From Lysobacter daejeonensis GH1-9 (lineage in GTDB: Bacteria; Pseudomonadota; Gammaproteobacteria; Xanthomonadales; Xanthomonadaceae), in NCBI RefSeq assembly GCF_000768355.1, contig NZ_AVPU01000003.1:62001-126000 (forward strand): DNA of 64,000 nucleotides, in the 5' to 3' direction. The translations under genes were made by a program, and so were the position numbers. Under the pieces are notes generated by a model. The model made no database searches. It was not told the DNA's origin and saw only the letters and a list, made by a program, of their open reading frames with translations. Positions 50,954 through 59,898 of this stretch are shown here, one piece after another (positions within the stretch are counted from its first letter, which is position 1; every line of letters begins with the position of its first letter).

Positions 50954-53274
50954 ACGCACGACTCCACTCCGCAGCAGACCAAGCCGCCCACAGGCTGAGT
51001 ACCTCGCCCAGGATGCTGCTGGCCACCGACCTGGATGGCACGTTCCTGGCCGGCGATGCGCGCAAGCGCGAGCGCTTGTACCGGATGATCAGGGAGGACG
51101 CCAGCATGCGTCTGGCATGGGTCACGGGTCGTGGTTTGGAGGCCGTACTGCCGCTCTTGGCCGATCCCGCACTGCCGCGTCCCGACTACCTCATCTGCGA
51201 CGTCGGCGCGACCGTCGTGGACGGAGCGACGATGCAACCCGTGCAACCGCTGCAGTCGGCGATCGAATCGCGTTGGCCCGGGGAGCGAGCGGTCGCCCAG
51301 GCCATGGCCAAGTTCGAAGGGCTCGTGCGGCAGGACGTTCCGCAGCAGCGGCGATGCTCGTATTACTGCGAGCCAGATCGACTGGCGGCCATTCGCCAGG
51401 ACATCAATGCGGCCGCAGATGCGCTGGGTTGCCAAGTGCTTTACTCGGCCGATCGCTACCTGGACATCCTGCCGAGTGCCACCGACAAGGGCGAGACCCT
51501 CGCGCGCCTGGTCGAGCATGTGGGCGTGCCCCGTCGGCAGGTTCTGGTCGCGGGAGACACGCTGAACGATCTGGCCATGTTCACCTCCGGGTTCGCCGGA
51601 GTGTGCGTGGGCAGTTCGGAACAGTCACTGCTGCAGGCCACCGAGGCGCTGGACCACGTGCTGCACGCGGATGACGCGGGGTGCGGCGGGATCCTGCAGG
51701 CCATCGAGCACTTCTCGGCCACGTCGCGAGGTAAGCCTTCGAAAGCGCGCGTCCATGCCGAGCTTTCGGGCAAGTCGGAGCTGGTGATGGTGTACCACCG
51801 GCTTCCCTACGAGGAAGCGCTGGTGGATGGCGTGCGTACCCGTCGACCGCCCAGCTCACCCAACGGCATCATTCCCAGTCTGCTCAGTTTCTTTGCCGAT
51901 GGACACCCCGGCTCATGGGTGGCCTGGAGCGTGGCCGAGCGCAAGGGCGTGCCGTTCGAGGTGCACTGCGACGTGGATGCCGAGCGCTTTCCCAACCTGA
52001 TCGCGGCGCGCGTACCGCTCTCGAAGTCCGAGGTTGACACGTTCTACAAGCGCTTCTCCAAGGAAGCCTTCTGGCCAGTGATCAACACATTCTGGGAACG
52101 GGCACGATTCTCTGAGGCCGACTGGGGGCTGTTCTGCGATGTGAACCGCAGGTTCGCGGAAACCGCGGCCGCCGAGGCGGCGCCAGGGGCTACGGTCTGG
52201 ATGCATGACTACAACCTGTGGATGGCGCCATCGCACCTGCGACGGTTGCGGCCAGACCTGCGCATCGCATTCTTCCACCATACCCATTTCCCATCGCCGG
52301 ACATCTTCAACATCATTCCGTGGCGACGGGAGATCCTTGGCAGCCTCCTGGCATGCGACTACATCGGCTTCCACATTCCCCGCCAGTCGGAGAACTTCGT
52401 TGATGCGGTCCGCAGTGCGATGCCCGCCGAGGTGCTGGGAAAGGTGTCCTGCGCGCCACGTTTCCTTACGTACGGCTGCGCGCTGGGGCTGGACACGATG
52501 ACCACCGAGCTGGTGGCCGGCGATCGGCGGGTGCGGTTGGGCGCGCATCCCATCGGGACGGATGTTGGTCGCATCCGCGAGACCGTGGGCCGCGACGATG
52601 TGCAGGAAGCCATCGGACGCATCCGACAGGAGATCGGAGACCGGAAACTGGTGCTGTCCATCGAGCGACTGGATTACAGCAAGGGCACGTTGGAGAAGCT
52701 GCAGGCCTTCGAAAGCTTGCTGGAGCGCTATCCCGGGATGCGTGGCGAGGTGACGCTGGTGATGGTGTGCGTGCCGGCTGCCAAGGAAATGACCGTCTAC
52801 CGGTCACTGCAGACGCAGATCGAGCAGGCCGTTGGCCGCATCAATGGCCAGCACGCGCGCCTGGACTGGACGCCTGTCCGGTTCTTCGCTCGTCCGCTGC
52901 CGTTCGAGGAGGTCGTGGCGCACTACGGCGCGGCCGACGTCATGTGGATCACGCCCCTGCGCGACGGACTCAACCTGGTGGCCAAGGAGTTCGTTGCGGC
53001 GCAGGGCGCGGTAGGCAGCAGCGGCGTGCTAGTGCTGTCGGAGTTTGCCGGTGCGGCCGTTGAGCTGAAGGGGGCACTGCTGACCAATCCGCATGACCCC
53101 GCGGACATGGTGGCCAAGTTGCTGCAGGCGCTGGTGATGACCGACGCCGAGCGTGATGATCGCCAGCGCCACTTGTTGGAGACGGTGGTTCACCATGATC
53201 TCTCGCGATGGGGGCGCGAGTTCCTGGCCGCGGTGAGATTGGCGGACGACGGAACCCAGGCGAGGACACACTGA
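50950..53274 (+). CDS. ggpS: Bifunctional glucosylglycerol-phosphate synthase/phosphatase
   Basis: Two-domain enzyme of 774 residues that should make the osmolyte glucosylglycerol from ADP-glucose and glycerol 3-phosphate. The N-terminal HAD phosphatase (about 20-260) has motif I ATDLDGTFL (residues 25-33), motif II AWVTGRG and motif IV VAGDTLNDLAMF. The C-terminal GT20 synthase (about 281-760) begins SELVMVYHRLPYEE. It has PPSSPNGIIPSLLSFF and WMHDYNLWMAPSHLR, the donor site SIERLDYSKGTLEK, and PLRDGLNLVAKEFV. The YHRxPYEE and SPNGIIP segments are those of GgpS rather than trehalose-phosphate synthase, which has NRLP and a GGL loop. The domain fusion matches that known in salt-tolerant gammaproteobacteria. 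Confidence 0.9.
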   Translation: MNARLHSAADQAAHRLSTSPRMLLATDLDGTFLAGDARKRERLYRMIREDASMRLAWVTGRGLEAVLPLLADPALPRPDYLICDVGATVVDGATMQPVQPLQSAIESRWPGERAVAQAMAKFEGLVRQDVPQQRRCSYYCEPDRLAAIRQDINAAADALGCQVLYSADRYLDILPSATDKGETLARLVEHVGVPRRQVLVAGDTLNDLAMFTSGFAGVCVGSSEQSLLQATEALDHVLHADDAGCGGILQAIEHFSATSRGKPSKARVHAELSGKSELVMVYHRLPYEEALVDGVRTRRPPSSPNGIIPSLLSFFADGHPGSWVAWSVAERKGVPFEVHCDVDAERFPNLIAARVPLSKSEVDTFYKRFSKEAFWPVINTFWERARFSEADWGLFCDVNRRFAETAAAEAAPGATVWMHDYNLWMAPSHLRRLRPDLRIAFFHHTHFPSPDIFNIIPWRREILGSLLACDYIGFHIPRQSENFVDAVRSAMPAEVLGKVSCAPRFLTYGCALGLDTMTTELVAGDRRVRLGAHPIGTDVGRIRETVGRDDVQEAIGRIRQEIGDRKLVLSIERLDYSKGTLEKLQAFESLLERYPGMRGEVTLVMVCVPAAKEMTVYRSLQTQIEQAVGRINGQHARLDWTPVRFFARPLPFEEVVAHYGAADVMWITPLRDGLNLVAKEFVAAQGAVGSSGVLVLSEFAGAAVELKGALLTNPHDPADMVAKLLQALVMTDAERDDRQRHLLETVVHHDLSRWGREFLAAVRLADDGTQARTH

Positions 53275-53301
53275 CCGTCGCCAGTACGGCCGCGCAGCCG
53301 C

Positions 53302-54057
53302 TCAGGTCCATTCGCGGGAAGGAAGGGTGTGACGGCGCTGGGGTCTTCCGACCAGGTCCAGGAAGCGGTTGAAGATTGCGTCGGCCTGCAGCTGCATTGC
53401 CTGCACCTGCGTCACCGTCTGTGCCCGGATCCGGTCGACATCGGCGGCATGCCCTTGGTCGACCAACTCCCGCAGGTAGGCCGCATTGCCCAGCCAGCGT
53501 TCGATCAGCGGTTGGTCCACCTCTGGGTGGAACTGCAGCCCGTACACGTTGTCGCCATGGCGGAACGCCTGGGGTTCGCAGCCGTCCGTGCGCGCCAGAT
53601 GGACCGCGCCGGGAGGGACCTGGAAACTGTAGTGGTGCCACTGGAACACGGGCGCTTCGTCGCCCAGTGGGGCCAGCACTGGGTCGGCCTTGCCTTCGTC
53701 GGTGAGCTGCAACCGATGCCAGCCAACCTCGGGGGTGGGGTGGCGGCGCACCGGGGCCCCCAATACGTGGGCCAGCAGTTGGGCCCCCAGGCAGATGCCC
53801 AGCACCGGGCGGCCGAGTTCCAGCATGCGTTCGATGGCGCGCATCTCGGTCAGCAGGTGCTCGCGGTGGGTGTGGTCTTCCACGTTCATCGGCCCACCCA
53901 GCACGATCAGGCCGCGGTACCGCTCCACGTTGGGCTGCGTGTCGGGGTGCCGCTCGAAGTTCTTGAAGCGGATGCGGTGTCCGCGCCGCCGTATGAGCGG
54001 GTCCAGCGTGCCCAATGGCTCTGCGGCAACGTGTTGGAAGACCAGAATGCGGGACAT
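53302..54057 (-). CDS. Class I glutamine amidotransferase-like protein
   Basis: Stand-alone glutamine amidotransferase-fold protein of 251 residues, related to GMP synthase amidotransferase domains. The nucleophile elbow is VLGICLGAQLLAHVLG (Cys). The catalytic His is in VYGLQFHPEVDQPL with the following Glu as third member. GLIVLGGPMNVEDH forms the oxyanion strand. No synthetase domain is fused or adjacent, so the ammonia acceptor is unknown. Similar proteins are annotated as gamma-glutamyl hydrolase-like or glutamine amidotransferase. It is convergent with ggpS, 27 bases away. Confidence 0.9.
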   Translation of the reverse strand: MSRILVFQHVAAEPLGTLDPLIRRRGHRIRFKNFERHPDTQPNVERYRGLIVLGGPMNVEDHTHREHLLTEMRAIERMLELGRPVLGICLGAQLLAHVLGAPVRRHPTPEVGWHRLQLTDEGKADPVLAPLGDEAPVFQWHHYSFQVPPGAVHLARTDGCEPQAFRHGDNVYGLQFHPEVDQPLIERWLGNAAYLRELVDQGHAADVDRIRAQTVTQVQAMQLQADAIFNRFLDLVGRPQRRHTLPSREWT

Positions 54058-54241
54058 GGGGGTAGGCGTGGCGTACTGACATCACTATGCCAAGTCGCGA
54101 CGAGCGGGGCGATAACGGAGGATTGCCCGCACATGACGACAAGGCATAAGGCGGCCTCTTCTGCCCGGGTTCGTGGAGATCTGACGGGCATAGGCCGGGG
54201 GGGGCGAGCGTCGTCGCCCGCGAGGCATTGAGCAGGGGGCG

Positions 54242-55102
54242 CTACCCCTTCGGCGCCGCCGCTATCAGGGCGATGGCGATGATGGCCAGCCCGATGGCCG
54301 CCCGGTTCCAGCGGCTGGTTTTTTCGCCGAATACCAGCACGCCAACCAGCGTGCCAAGCACCACGACCCCGATGTTCATCGCGGCGAAGACCACCGACGG
54401 ATTGTCGGGTAGCGCCTGGTGCGCGCGCACGTAGAAGACGATGTTGCCGAAGTTCAGCACCCCCAGCAGTAGCCCCGCCACGAGATGGCGAAGGTCCAGT
54501 CGCGTCTGCCCGCGCCGCTGCCTGAGCAACTGCCAGGCGACCATCAGTGCGAAAGCGACGGCGAAGGCCACCTGCAACGAAGCCAACGAGGGCGTCCCCG
54601 CCAGCGCGATGCGCTTGAGCAACACATCCACCACCGCGAAACCCACCCACACCACCAGCAGCAGGCCCCAGCTGCGGCGCACAGCTGACTCTTGCTCCGG
54701 GCGCATGACAATGCCGCCCACGGCCAGCAACCCCAAGCCCAGCCCGGCCAGGCGCAGGCCATCAACGCGCTCGCCAAACAGGGTGAACGCCGCCAGCAGC
54801 GACAGCAGCAGCGACAGGCGCTGGGCGACGTCCGTCCGCACGATGCCGGCGGCCTTCACCGAAGCCGCCAGCACCAGGAACAGCGAAGGCAGCACGACGG
54901 CCAGCCCCAGCAGCGCCGCCCACGGCGCGTCCGGTGCACGCAGGCTTTCGAGCGAGGGCTGCAGCACCCAAGCGCACAGCGCCGTCGCAGCGAGGTAGTT
55001 CCACGTCACCAACTGCGCCACGTCCAGCCGGTGCCGCGGTGCCAGTTTCAGCAGCACGGACACCAGCACGCTGCAGACCGCGCTGTACAGGATGAGGTGC
55101 AT
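54242..55102 (-). CDS. EamA/DMT-superfamily transporter
   Basis: Inner-membrane carrier of 286 residues with ten predicted helices arranged as two EamA repeats. The first repeat ends LLAAFTLFGERVDGLRLAGL and the second ends VLVFGEKTSRWNRAAIGLAI. These paired GE-motif segments are the superfamily signature. Charged residues between helices 5 and 6 mark the join. Substrates of such proteins range from amino acids to nucleotide sugars and cannot be told here. It is 24 bases downstream of the deaD helicase gene on the same strand and has no ribosome-binding site that stands out. Confidence 0.88.
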   Translation of the reverse strand: MHLILYSAVCSVLVSVLLKLAPRHRLDVAQLVTWNYLAATALCAWVLQPSLESLRAPDAPWAALLGLAVVLPSLFLVLAASVKAAGIVRTDVAQRLSLLLSLLAAFTLFGERVDGLRLAGLGLGLLAVGGIVMRPEQESAVRRSWGLLLVVWVGFAVVDVLLKRIALAGTPSLASLQVAFAVAFALMVAWQLLRQRRGQTRLDLRHLVAGLLLGVLNFGNIVFYVRAHQALPDNPSVVFAAMNIGVVVLGTLVGVLVFGEKTSRWNRAAIGLAIIAIALIAAAPKG

Positions 55103-55126
55103 CGCGCGGGCGTGGTCCCGCCGGGA

Positions 55127-57202
55127 TCAGCGCGGCTTGAAGGGCTTGCGTGGGCCTGCGCCGTGCGGGCGACCGCCTGGACGGCTGTCATGCGGGCGAG
55201 CGCCTTGCGGGCGCGGTCCGCGCGGACGGAAGTCATCGCCGTGCCCACCCCGCGGGCGGTCATCATGCGCGCGCGGCGGACGGCCTTCGCCCTCCCCGTG
55301 GTGCTGCGGTTGGCGCCAGCCCCCCTGGCCAGGGCGGCTGATGCGCAACTGCTGGCCGGCCACGCGGACCTTCTTCAGGTGCTCCATGATCTCGCGGGGC
55401 ATGCCTTCGGGCAGGTCGATCAGGCTGTGGTCGTCGCGGATGTCGATGCGGCCGATGTAGCGGCTCTCCAGTTCGGCCTCGTTGGCGATCGCGCCCACGA
55501 TGTTGCCCGGCTTGACCCCGTGGACGTGACCGACCTCGATGCGGAACGTCTCCATGCCCGCCTCGGGCGCGCGCGGCGCGTCGAATTCGCGGGCAGGGCG
55601 CGGCGCTGGCGCGGCATCGCCGTGGTCGTCGAACATCGCCTCGCCGACATTGGAGGGCGCGTTATGGGTGGGCGGCGTGAACTGACGCTCGGCATGGCGC
55701 GGTGCGTGCTCGCGCCCGGTGGAGGGGCGCGGCTCACGGGCCGGGCGTTCATCGCGTTCACGGAACTCGCGCTGCGGGCGCGGGCCTCGCTCGCGGTCGC
55801 CGAAATCGCGGCCGCGTTGCTCGAACGGTGCGCCGCGCTCGGGGCGCGTCGGCGCCGCCAGCAGCAGCGGCGTGTCGCCCTGGAACAGCTTGGCCAGTGC
55901 CGCGGCGATCTCGATGGCCGGCACGTTCTTCTCGCGCTCGTAGCGCTCGATCATCTCGCGGAACAGGCCCAGCTCGCTGCTCTGCAATGCTTCGCCGATC
56001 TTGCCGAGGAAGCGGTTCACGCGCTGCTCGTTCACCGTCTCGATGCTCGGCAATTCCATCGGCTCGATCGGCTGCCGGGTGGCGCGCTCGATCGCGCGCA
56101 GCATGCCGCGCTCGCGTGGGGTCACGAACAGGATCGCCTCGCCCTTGCGACCAGCGCGACCGGTGCGGCCGATGCGGTGGACGTAGCTCTCGGTGTCGTA
56201 GGGGATGTCGTAGTTCAGCACGTGGCTGATGCGCTCCACGTCCAGGCCGCGCGCGGCCACGTCGGTGGCGACCAGCACGTCGATCTTGCCGTCCTTGAGG
56301 TTCTGCACGGTCTTCTCGCGCTGCGCCTGCTGCACGTCGCCGTTGATCGCCGCCGCGGACACGCCGCGCGCCGACAGCTTCTCGGCCAGTTCCTCGGTGC
56401 CCAGCTTGGTGCGGGCAAACACGATCATCGCGTCGAACGGCTCGGCCTCGATGATGCGGGTGATGGCGTCCAGCTTGTGTACGCCGCTGACCGACCAGTA
56501 GCGCTGGCGGATGTTCGCCGCCGTGGTGGTCTTGGCCTTGATCGCGACCTCGACCGGGTCCTTCAGGTAGGTCTGGGCGATGCGCTTGATCGGCGCCGGC
56601 ATGGTCGCCGAGAACAGCGCGACCTGGCGGGTCTCCGGCGTCTTCTTGAGCACGTTCTCGACGTCGTCGATGAAGCCCATGCGCAGCATCTCATCGGCTT
56701 CGTCCAGCACCAGGCAGCGCAGTTCGGACAGGTCCAAGGTGCCGCGGTCCAGATGGTCGATCACCCGGCCGGGGGTACCGACCACGACGTGCACGCCGCG
56801 CTTGAGCGCCTGAAGCTGCGGGTAATAGCTCTGGCCGCCGTAGATCGGCAGCACGTGGAAACCCGGCATGTTCACCGCGTACTTCTGGAACGCTTCGGCC
56901 ACCTGGATGGCCAGTTCGCGCGTTGGAGCGAGCACCAGCGCCTGCGGCTTGAACTGCTTCGGATCGATCTGCGCCAGCACCGGCAGGGCGAAGGCGGCGG
57001 TCTTGCCGGTGCCCGTCTGCGCCTGGCCAAGCACGTCGCGGCCTTCCAGCAGCGGCGGAATGGTCGCGGCCTGGATGGGCGAGGGCGTCTCGTAGCCCAC
57101 GTCGGACAGGGCTTTGAGCAGTGACTCGGGCAAGCCCAGATCGGTGAACTTGACGGAGGGAGTTTCGGCGGATTCGGTCGTTGCGGGCGTCTCGGCGCTC
57201 AT
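55127..57202 (-). CDS. deaD: DEAD-box RNA helicase DeaD/CsdA
   Basis: ATP-dependent RNA helicase of 691 residues used in ribosome assembly, RNA turnover and cold adaptation. The Q motif is FTDLGLPESLLKAL, Walker A AQTGTGKTAAFALP, motif Ia PTRELAIQVAE, motif II DEAD, motif III SATMP and motif VI HRIGRTGRAGR. A DbpA-like RNA-binding domain follows the core (FRIEVGHVHGVKPGNIVGAI). Between core and this domain is a charged low-complexity linker rich in Arg, Glu and Pro. The tail is Arg/Gly/His-rich (RPRGGHGDDFRPRGPRPQG). The ATG at 57202 begins the conserved protein; an open frame continues far upstream only as a shadow of selO. Confidence 0.95.
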   Translation of the reverse strand: MSAETPATTESAETPSVKFTDLGLPESLLKALSDVGYETPSPIQAATIPPLLEGRDVLGQAQTGTGKTAAFALPVLAQIDPKQFKPQALVLAPTRELAIQVAEAFQKYAVNMPGFHVLPIYGGQSYYPQLQALKRGVHVVVGTPGRVIDHLDRGTLDLSELRCLVLDEADEMLRMGFIDDVENVLKKTPETRQVALFSATMPAPIKRIAQTYLKDPVEVAIKAKTTTAANIRQRYWSVSGVHKLDAITRIIEAEPFDAMIVFARTKLGTEELAEKLSARGVSAAAINGDVQQAQREKTVQNLKDGKIDVLVATDVAARGLDVERISHVLNYDIPYDTESYVHRIGRTGRAGRKGEAILFVTPRERGMLRAIERATRQPIEPMELPSIETVNEQRVNRFLGKIGEALQSSELGLFREMIERYEREKNVPAIEIAAALAKLFQGDTPLLLAAPTRPERGAPFEQRGRDFGDRERGPRPQREFRERDERPAREPRPSTGREHAPRHAERQFTPPTHNAPSNVGEAMFDDHGDAAPAPRPAREFDAPRAPEAGMETFRIEVGHVHGVKPGNIVGAIANEAELESRYIGRIDIRDDHSLIDLPEGMPREIMEHLKKVRVAGQQLRISRPGQGGWRQPQHHGEGEGRPPRAHDDRPRGGHGDDFRPRGPRPQGARPHDSRPGGRPHGAGPRKPFKPR

Positions 57203-57418
57203 CGCTAAGTCTCGTTGGCGCCGGCGCAAGGGCCGGTCGGGGACCGCACAGTTTACCCGTCTGCTGAACGGGGCGTGTGATGTGGCAGGAAACCGCAGCC
57301 AACGCACCCCCGCGAACCGGGTGCGCGGACGCCGGCATTGTCCATGGGAACGCGGTGCAGCTTGGGTTTCGGCCTGCTGTGGGACACTGGCAGCCGGATA
57401 GCCCGCCCACCTCGCCCT

Positions 57419-58978
57419 ATGCCTCCTGTTCGCTTCGACAACGCCTTCCTGCGCGAATTGCCCGGTGACCCGGAGGTGGGCCCGCGCGTGCGGCAGGTCG
57501 AAGGCGCGCTGTGGTCGCGCGTGGCTCCCACGCCGGTGACGGAGCCGAAACTGCTGGCGCACTCGGCGGAAATGGCGGCACGACTGGGGTTCAGCGATGC
57601 CGACCTGGCCGACCCGGCGTTCGCCCAAGTATTTGGCGGCAACGCGTTGCTGCCGGGAATGGATCCCTATGCCGCCAACTACGGTGGCCACCAATTCGGG
57701 CATTGGGCGGGCCAACTGGGCGACGGGCGTGCCATCACCTTGGGCGAGGCCATCAACGACGCCGGTGAGCGCTGGGAACTGCAGCTCAAGGGGGCGGGCC
57801 TGACTCCGTACTCGCGCACCGCCGACGGCCGCGCGGTGCTGCGTTCCTCGATCCGCGAGTTCCTGTGCAGTGAGGCCATGCACCACCTGGGCGTGCCCAC
57901 CACCCGCGCGTTGAGCCTGGTGGGCACTGGCGAGGGCGTGGTCCGCGACATGTTCTACGACGGCCATCCCGAACTGGAGCCCGGCGCCATCGTGTGTCGC
58001 GTGGCGCCATCGTTCATCCGCTTCGGCAACTTCGAGTTGCCGGCCTCTCGGGGCGACTTCGACCTGCTCCGGCGACTGGCCGATTTCTGCATCCGCCGAG
58101 ACTTTCCCGAGCTGCGGGGGCAGGGCGAGGCCCTGTATGCCGATTGGTTCGCCCAGGTGTGCGAGCGCACCGCCGTGCTGATGGCGCACTGGATGCGTGT
58201 CGGCTTCGTGCATGGGGTGATGAATACCGACAACATGTCCATCCTCGGGCTGACCATCGATTACGGCCCCTACGGCTGGGTGGACGACTACGACCCGGAC
58301 TGGACACCCAATACCACCGACGCCCAGCGCCGTCGTTACCGTTTCGGCCAGCAACCGCAGGTCGCGTACTGGAACCTGGGGCGGCTGGCCGGGGCACTGT
58401 CGCCGCTGTTCGGTTCGACCGAGCCGCTGCAGGAAGGGCTCAGGCGTTACGTGGTGGCGTGGAACTCAGCCGAACGCGACACCACCGCCCGCAAGCTGGG
58501 GTTGCTGGAGGCGCGTGACGACGACCTGGTGCTGATGCAGGACCTGCGTGATCTCCTCAAGCAGGCCGAGGTGGACATGACGTTGTTCTTCCGCGGATTG
58601 GCCGACGTGGACCCGGTCGCGCCCTCTCTGCTGCCACTGGTCGATGCCTTCTACAACGCGGAGAGGCAGGCGCAGGCCGCGCCGGCACTGGAGGCGTGGC
58701 TGCAACGCTACGGCGCGCGCGTGTTGGGTGAAGGCGCCCAGCCCGACGCACGACGCGACAGCATGAATGAGGCAAACCCCCGCTACGTGCTGCGCAATTA
58801 CCTGGCGCAACAGGCCATCGATCGCGCCACGCACGGTGACATGGATGGCGTTCAAGAGCTGCTGGACGTGATGCGCACGCCATACACCGACCAGTCCGGC
58901 AAGGAAGTTTTCGCCGGCAAGCGTCCAGACTGGGCGCGAAGCCGTGCGGGGTGTTCGATGCTGTCCTGCAGTTCGTAG
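57419..58978 (+). CDS. selO: Protein adenylyltransferase SelO (YdiU)
   Basis: Pseudokinase-fold enzyme of 519 residues that transfers AMP to Ser, Thr or Tyr of target proteins. Conserved segments are [60 protein letters not shown] (with NTDN and DYGPYGW metal-binding residues) and [19 protein letters not shown]. The C terminus ends CSMLSCSS, retaining the conserved cysteine that is selenocysteine in animal SelO. In E. coli it protects against oxidative stress by modifying redox enzymes. The ATG at 57419 fits the family N terminus. It is divergent from deaD. Confidence 0.95.
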   Translation: MPPVRFDNAFLRELPGDPEVGPRVRQVEGALWSRVAPTPVTEPKLLAHSAEMAARLGFSDADLADPAFAQVFGGNALLPGMDPYAANYGGHQFGHWAGQLGDGRAITLGEAINDAGERWELQLKGAGLTPYSRTADGRAVLRSSIREFLCSEAMHHLGVPTTRALSLVGTGEGVVRDMFYDGHPELEPGAIVCRVAPSFIRFGNFELPASRGDFDLLRRLADFCIRRDFPELRGQGEALYADWFAQVCERTAVLMAHWMRVGFVHGVMNTDNMSILGLTIDYGPYGWVDDYDPDWTPNTTDAQRRRYRFGQQPQVAYWNLGRLAGALSPLFGSTEPLQEGLRRYVVAWNSAERDTTARKLGLLEARDDDLVLMQDLRDLLKQAEVDMTLFFRGLADVDPVAPSLLPLVDAFYNAERQAQAAPALEAWLQRYGARVLGEGAQPDARRDSMNEANPRYVLRNYLAQQAIDRATHGDMDGVQELLDVMRTPYTDQSGKEVFAGKRPDWARSRAGCSMLSCSS

Positions 58979-59057
58979 CGCCGCGCTAACCGTCGATTCA
59001 CGTCGCCCGTCGCATCCTCCAACCGCGTACCCCGTCTGGGCTGGAGGCTGGACCACC

Positions 59058-59750
59058 ATGACTGCAATCAACCTGCTGACGTTGGGCCGGTGGCGGACCC
59101 TCCTGGGCCTGATGGCCGTGCTGGTGGCCGCCGCGTCGCTGGCCGGTTGTGTGACTCCCCTCGGCGATGGTTACCCTGGCGAGCGCTACCCGGGTGATGG
59201 TTACGGCCAGGGCTATGGCAACGAGCGGGCCTACGGCACCGTGCAGGAGGTCGACCTTCGCAGCGGACGCCTTTTCATGACCCGCGACGACGGCCAGTAC
59301 GGGCGCTCGGAGTACCTGGAAGTCGGCTTCGATCGCAGTACGCGCATGTACTACCAGGGCCGCGAAGTCGACATTGGCGGTCTGGAACGCGGTGATGGCG
59401 TCCGCGTGGAGGGTGTGCGCACGGGCAGGCGCCTGCTCGCGCGCACCATCGAAGTGGTGCGCAACGTGCGCGACGGCCAGGGCGGCGGCTACTACGGCGA
59501 CGACCTGCGCGGGTCCATCAGTTACCTCGACACCCGCGCACGGCGAATCGAGGTGGTGCGCGACGGGTATGGCGGCAGGGCCGAGCGCGTGTACTACGAC
59601 CAGCGCACCCGTGTGGAATACCGGGGCCAGTACCTGCGCCCGGAGCAGCTGGAACGCGGCGACGTGATCCGAGTGCGGGCCCGACCGTCCGGCAGCGACT
59701 GGTACGCCGAGCAGATCTGGGTGGAGATCGACGCGCGCTCGCGCCGGTGA
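59058..59750 (+). CDS. Lipoprotein with two tandem beta-domain repeats
   Basis: Lipid-anchored protein of 230 residues, not recognised beyond a DUF5666-like look. The ATG at 59058 follows GGAGG by ten bases and gives a signal peptide ending VAAASLAGC. A Gly/Tyr/Pro linker follows. Two similar units of about 70 residues come next: one has GTVQEVDLRSGRLFM, then FDRSTRMYYQG and LERGDGVRVEG. The other has GSISYLDTRARRIEVV, then YDQRTRVEYRG and LERGDVIRVRA. Each should form a small OB-type beta-barrel. Such repeats often occur in envelope proteins of unknown function. It is convergent with the subtilase gene across a strong hairpin. Confidence 0.7.
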   Translation: MTAINLLTLGRWRTLLGLMAVLVAAASLAGCVTPLGDGYPGERYPGDGYGQGYGNERAYGTVQEVDLRSGRLFMTRDDGQYGRSEYLEVGFDRSTRMYYQGREVDIGGLERGDGVRVEGVRTGRRLLARTIEVVRNVRDGQGGGYYGDDLRGSISYLDTRARRIEVVRDGYGGRAERVYYDQRTRVEYRGQYLRPEQLERGDVIRVRARPSGSDWYAEQIWVEIDARSRR

Positions 59751-59857
59751 TGCGTCGTGCCTGACGGTCAATGCGAGCCACCATACCCGCACCGGTTTGG
59801 AAGGGTTCTTTCCGCGCGTGGCTGGCCAGTGGCCATGACCGCCCCATGAGTGGGGAA

Positions 59858-59881
59858 GGGCGGCCCCCCTCTGGGCCGCCC
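59858..59881. terminator. Strong hairpin between convergent genes
   Basis: GGGCGGCCC (59858-59866) and GGGCCGCCC (59873-59881) pair perfectly around a six-base loop between the lipoprotein and subtilase genes. Neither side has a proper T tract. It could slow polymerase from both sides and help Rho. Confidence 0.5.
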
Positions 59882-59898
59882 CAATCGATCACCTCACG

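Noticed and set aside
50950-53274. Trehalose-6-phosphate synthase/phosphatase fusion
   Set aside because: The GT20 domain has the GgpS-type YHRLPYEE and SPNGIIP segments, and the phosphatase is N-terminal, unlike OtsA-OtsB or plant-type fusions.
54692-57124. 810-codon plus-strand open frame opposite the EamA and deaD genes
   Set aside because: Shadow of two convincing minus-strand genes; its translation is His/Arg/Ala/Leu-rich without a fold signature.
57203-58354. Open upstream extension of the deaD frame by 384 codons
   Set aside because: It runs antisense to selO, has no domain, and the conserved DeaD N terminus begins at the ATG at 57202.
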